64,000 bases of DNA, taken from assembly GCA_964036045.1 (NCBI GenBank), contig OZ038391.1, forward strand, positions 41,489,621 through 41,553,620, read 5' to 3'. The position numbers and the translations under genes were made by a program. Positions 62,279 to 64,000 of this stretch are shown here, in pieces; the stretch's first letter is position 1; the number at the start of each line of letters is the position of its first letter. The notes under the pieces were generated by a model. The model was not told the origin of the DNA. It was given only the letters and a program-made list of their open reading frames with translations, and did no database searches. The stretch is from Eutreptiella sp. 'Long Island Sound 2002'. Taxonomy: Eukaryota; Euglenozoa; Euglenophyceae; Eutreptiales; Eutreptiaceae.

Positions 62279-64000
62279 TGAAGCCGGTTTGGACCCCCGT
62301 GGCCATCTTTGGGTCACTTGGGGTGTGTATCTATGTGCCGGCAAGCCGCCATTGGCTGATATCATACTCTCCCATCCACCTGACCTAACCTGATGTGATA
62401 GTGTGATAGGTTTGGCCGTCCAGCTATGAGCGGCCATATTCAGTACTGAGGCGCCGCCAGCTGAGATTTATATATCAGAATATCAGGAATCAACAGGGTT
62501 TTTTTATCATAAGGTTTCCGTAATGTTTCCGCCTTCCGTTCTGATTTTCAATGTATCGGCAACTGTCAGTTGGCTCGCGATTTTGCGGTAACCGATTGGT
62601 TAACTGTTATTTACAGATATCTTGGCGGAAACCCCGATGAAGGGTCAGATTTCATCAGTAAAGGGTTCGTTTCTTCCGCAATTTTCAGGTTATACACTCG
62701 CAAAACTAATCCGATTTTTTCAGACTTTCAGAATCGGTTTTCGACTTCGACATCGCCGCACTTGATATGATGAATCTCGAGTGGTCCTACAGTTTTCCCC
62801 GATCACGAATCAACCTTCCTTTGGTTATGCCCTTCGTTTTTCTGGGAGATAAAGGAGAAACAAAATTGATTCGTGAGGCCACTTTGAAGAATCATATCTC
62901 CGGCTCACGGCGAGGAATATCAATTTTGAGAATTGGGTCGGAACTGCCTTGGTCTCAACTGAATTTAGAAAGCATCAAACGCCTTTGTTGTGTAAGCATG
63001 CCCGGTGTAGCAAGGGATAATGGTCAAGAGGGTAGAAAGTGATATATAACTCTTGGACCGTGCAACCGAATATTTCAATGCGACTTTCGAGTGTACCGCG
63101 TGAGTGTTGGTGTTGCATAGAAATTTTCTTTGGGTTCCTACGTATTTTTAACGTGAAGTTATGCCCATGGAGGGGCATGGCATATCATGGTGGGAGCCAC
63201 TTTCTGAGGGTATGTGTTATATGCATGGTATGTGCTTCGCTATGCTCACGCCCATGTTATATATCTCTGTTTGTAGGAAGATATATGGAGTCATACGTGG
63301 CAAGGGCTTCGCCCATGTCCCAATGGTGAACTCCATAGCGCTAGACTAAGTCTACTCCTCATATAGTGCATGTGGGAGGGCTTACGGAACGACCCACAAG
63401 CGCCACTATCAATTTTCCCATTTTCATGGCGCGTGTTGGGAGGAGGTTCGAAGGTGTCCCTATGCGTCCATGTGGGGATCCAAGTTGGGGGATTGTTTGC
63501 AAATGGTCCCAAGCAATTGTGTTTTGAATCATATGTTGATACCACATGGGTGAGCGAAGTTATATACTATTGTGATTATCTTGAATTTGGCATTATTTGC
63601 ATGTTTTTGACCTCATTTTATGCTCATTTTTGTATTTTATGTGCTCAACTGGTCGGCTAACAGTAAAGTGCCTAGAGATCCGTGAACTATGGTATGTTGC
63701 TTATATGTTGGCCCCTGCTTCCGTGTTGTACCTCACCATATGCCGGATGACGTGGTCACTTTGGCTTGGCACACGAGGTCTCACAAAATTAGGTCTCAAA
63801 TTCATGAGTTGACTTGTGAAGCATGTCATGTACATAACCGGAGGGGTTTCGGAGCCAATGATGGGATATTCTTGAGCATGGACCTTTGGTCTATATCACC
63901 CTTGTATACTACTTTCCGGTTCGACACATGCATGGAGCATTTGAATATTTGCCGTATGCATTTTTGAGTATATAATTGATTTTTGGGCATAATGGTGTGA
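62279..64000 (+). repeat. G-type LTR, inverted, runs off the window
   Basis: Starts TGAAGCCGG and follows the reverse complement of 30719 down to about 28998, so about 70% of the LTR is present. It is more diverged than the two G LTRs are from each other. The preceding bases are not a purine tract, so it is either a 5' LTR or a solo LTR of a separate + strand element. Confidence 0.85.

Overview
This window looks like a gene-poor, repeat-rich eukaryotic chromosome. I found no host gene. Almost every base I can assign belongs to retrotransposons. The mix is chromodomain Ty3-type elements, a tyrosine-recombinase (DIRS-type) fragment, primer sites matching initiator tRNA-Met, and very long LTR elements. 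It suggests a large plant-lineage genome; a streptophyte alga such as Chara is my best guess, held with low confidence.

Layout. 1-834 is the 3' part of a DIRS-type element on the + strand. 845-2566 is a decayed gag fragment with its LTR, named W here. 2568-5615 is a small LTR element (E) with one unrecognised ORF. 5783-61867 is one old Ty3-type element (X, - strand) that has been opened by a nest of later insertions. Element A1 (12225-23188) sits in the X reverse transcriptase. Element B (25715-59156) sits in the X gag. Within B, a giant element G (28280-47280, 2.4-kb LTRs) sits in the 3' non-coding region, and a gag-only element T (53823-56780) sits in the B gag. G itself carries a GC-rich block (about 33.06-40.53 kb) where its reverse transcriptase should be. 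A third G-type LTR, inverted, runs off the right edge from 62279.

The nest is supported base by base. A1, B, G and T have direct LTR pairs of equal or near-equal length and exact target duplications: CTGCA for A1, GGGGG for B, CTAG for G and ATCTC for T. X has TCGAG/TTGAG, one mismatch. Removing A1 rejoins the X RT frame, and removing B rejoins the X gag frame, without a gap. The age order is X, then A1 and B, then G and T.

The elements share an organisation: Gag, protease, a domain resembling the Dam-like methyltransferase region of DIRS elements, RT, RNase H and integrase. X, A1 and B also have a C-terminal chromodomain. In X, B and G, gag and pol lie in one frame separated by a single stop codon. 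Between pol and the 3' LTR, X and B share a long non-coding region with compensatory base changes in predicted helices. These helices pair better in RNA of the + strand, antisense to gag-pol. That region, the methyltransferase-like domain and the GC-rich block are the parts I would follow up first.
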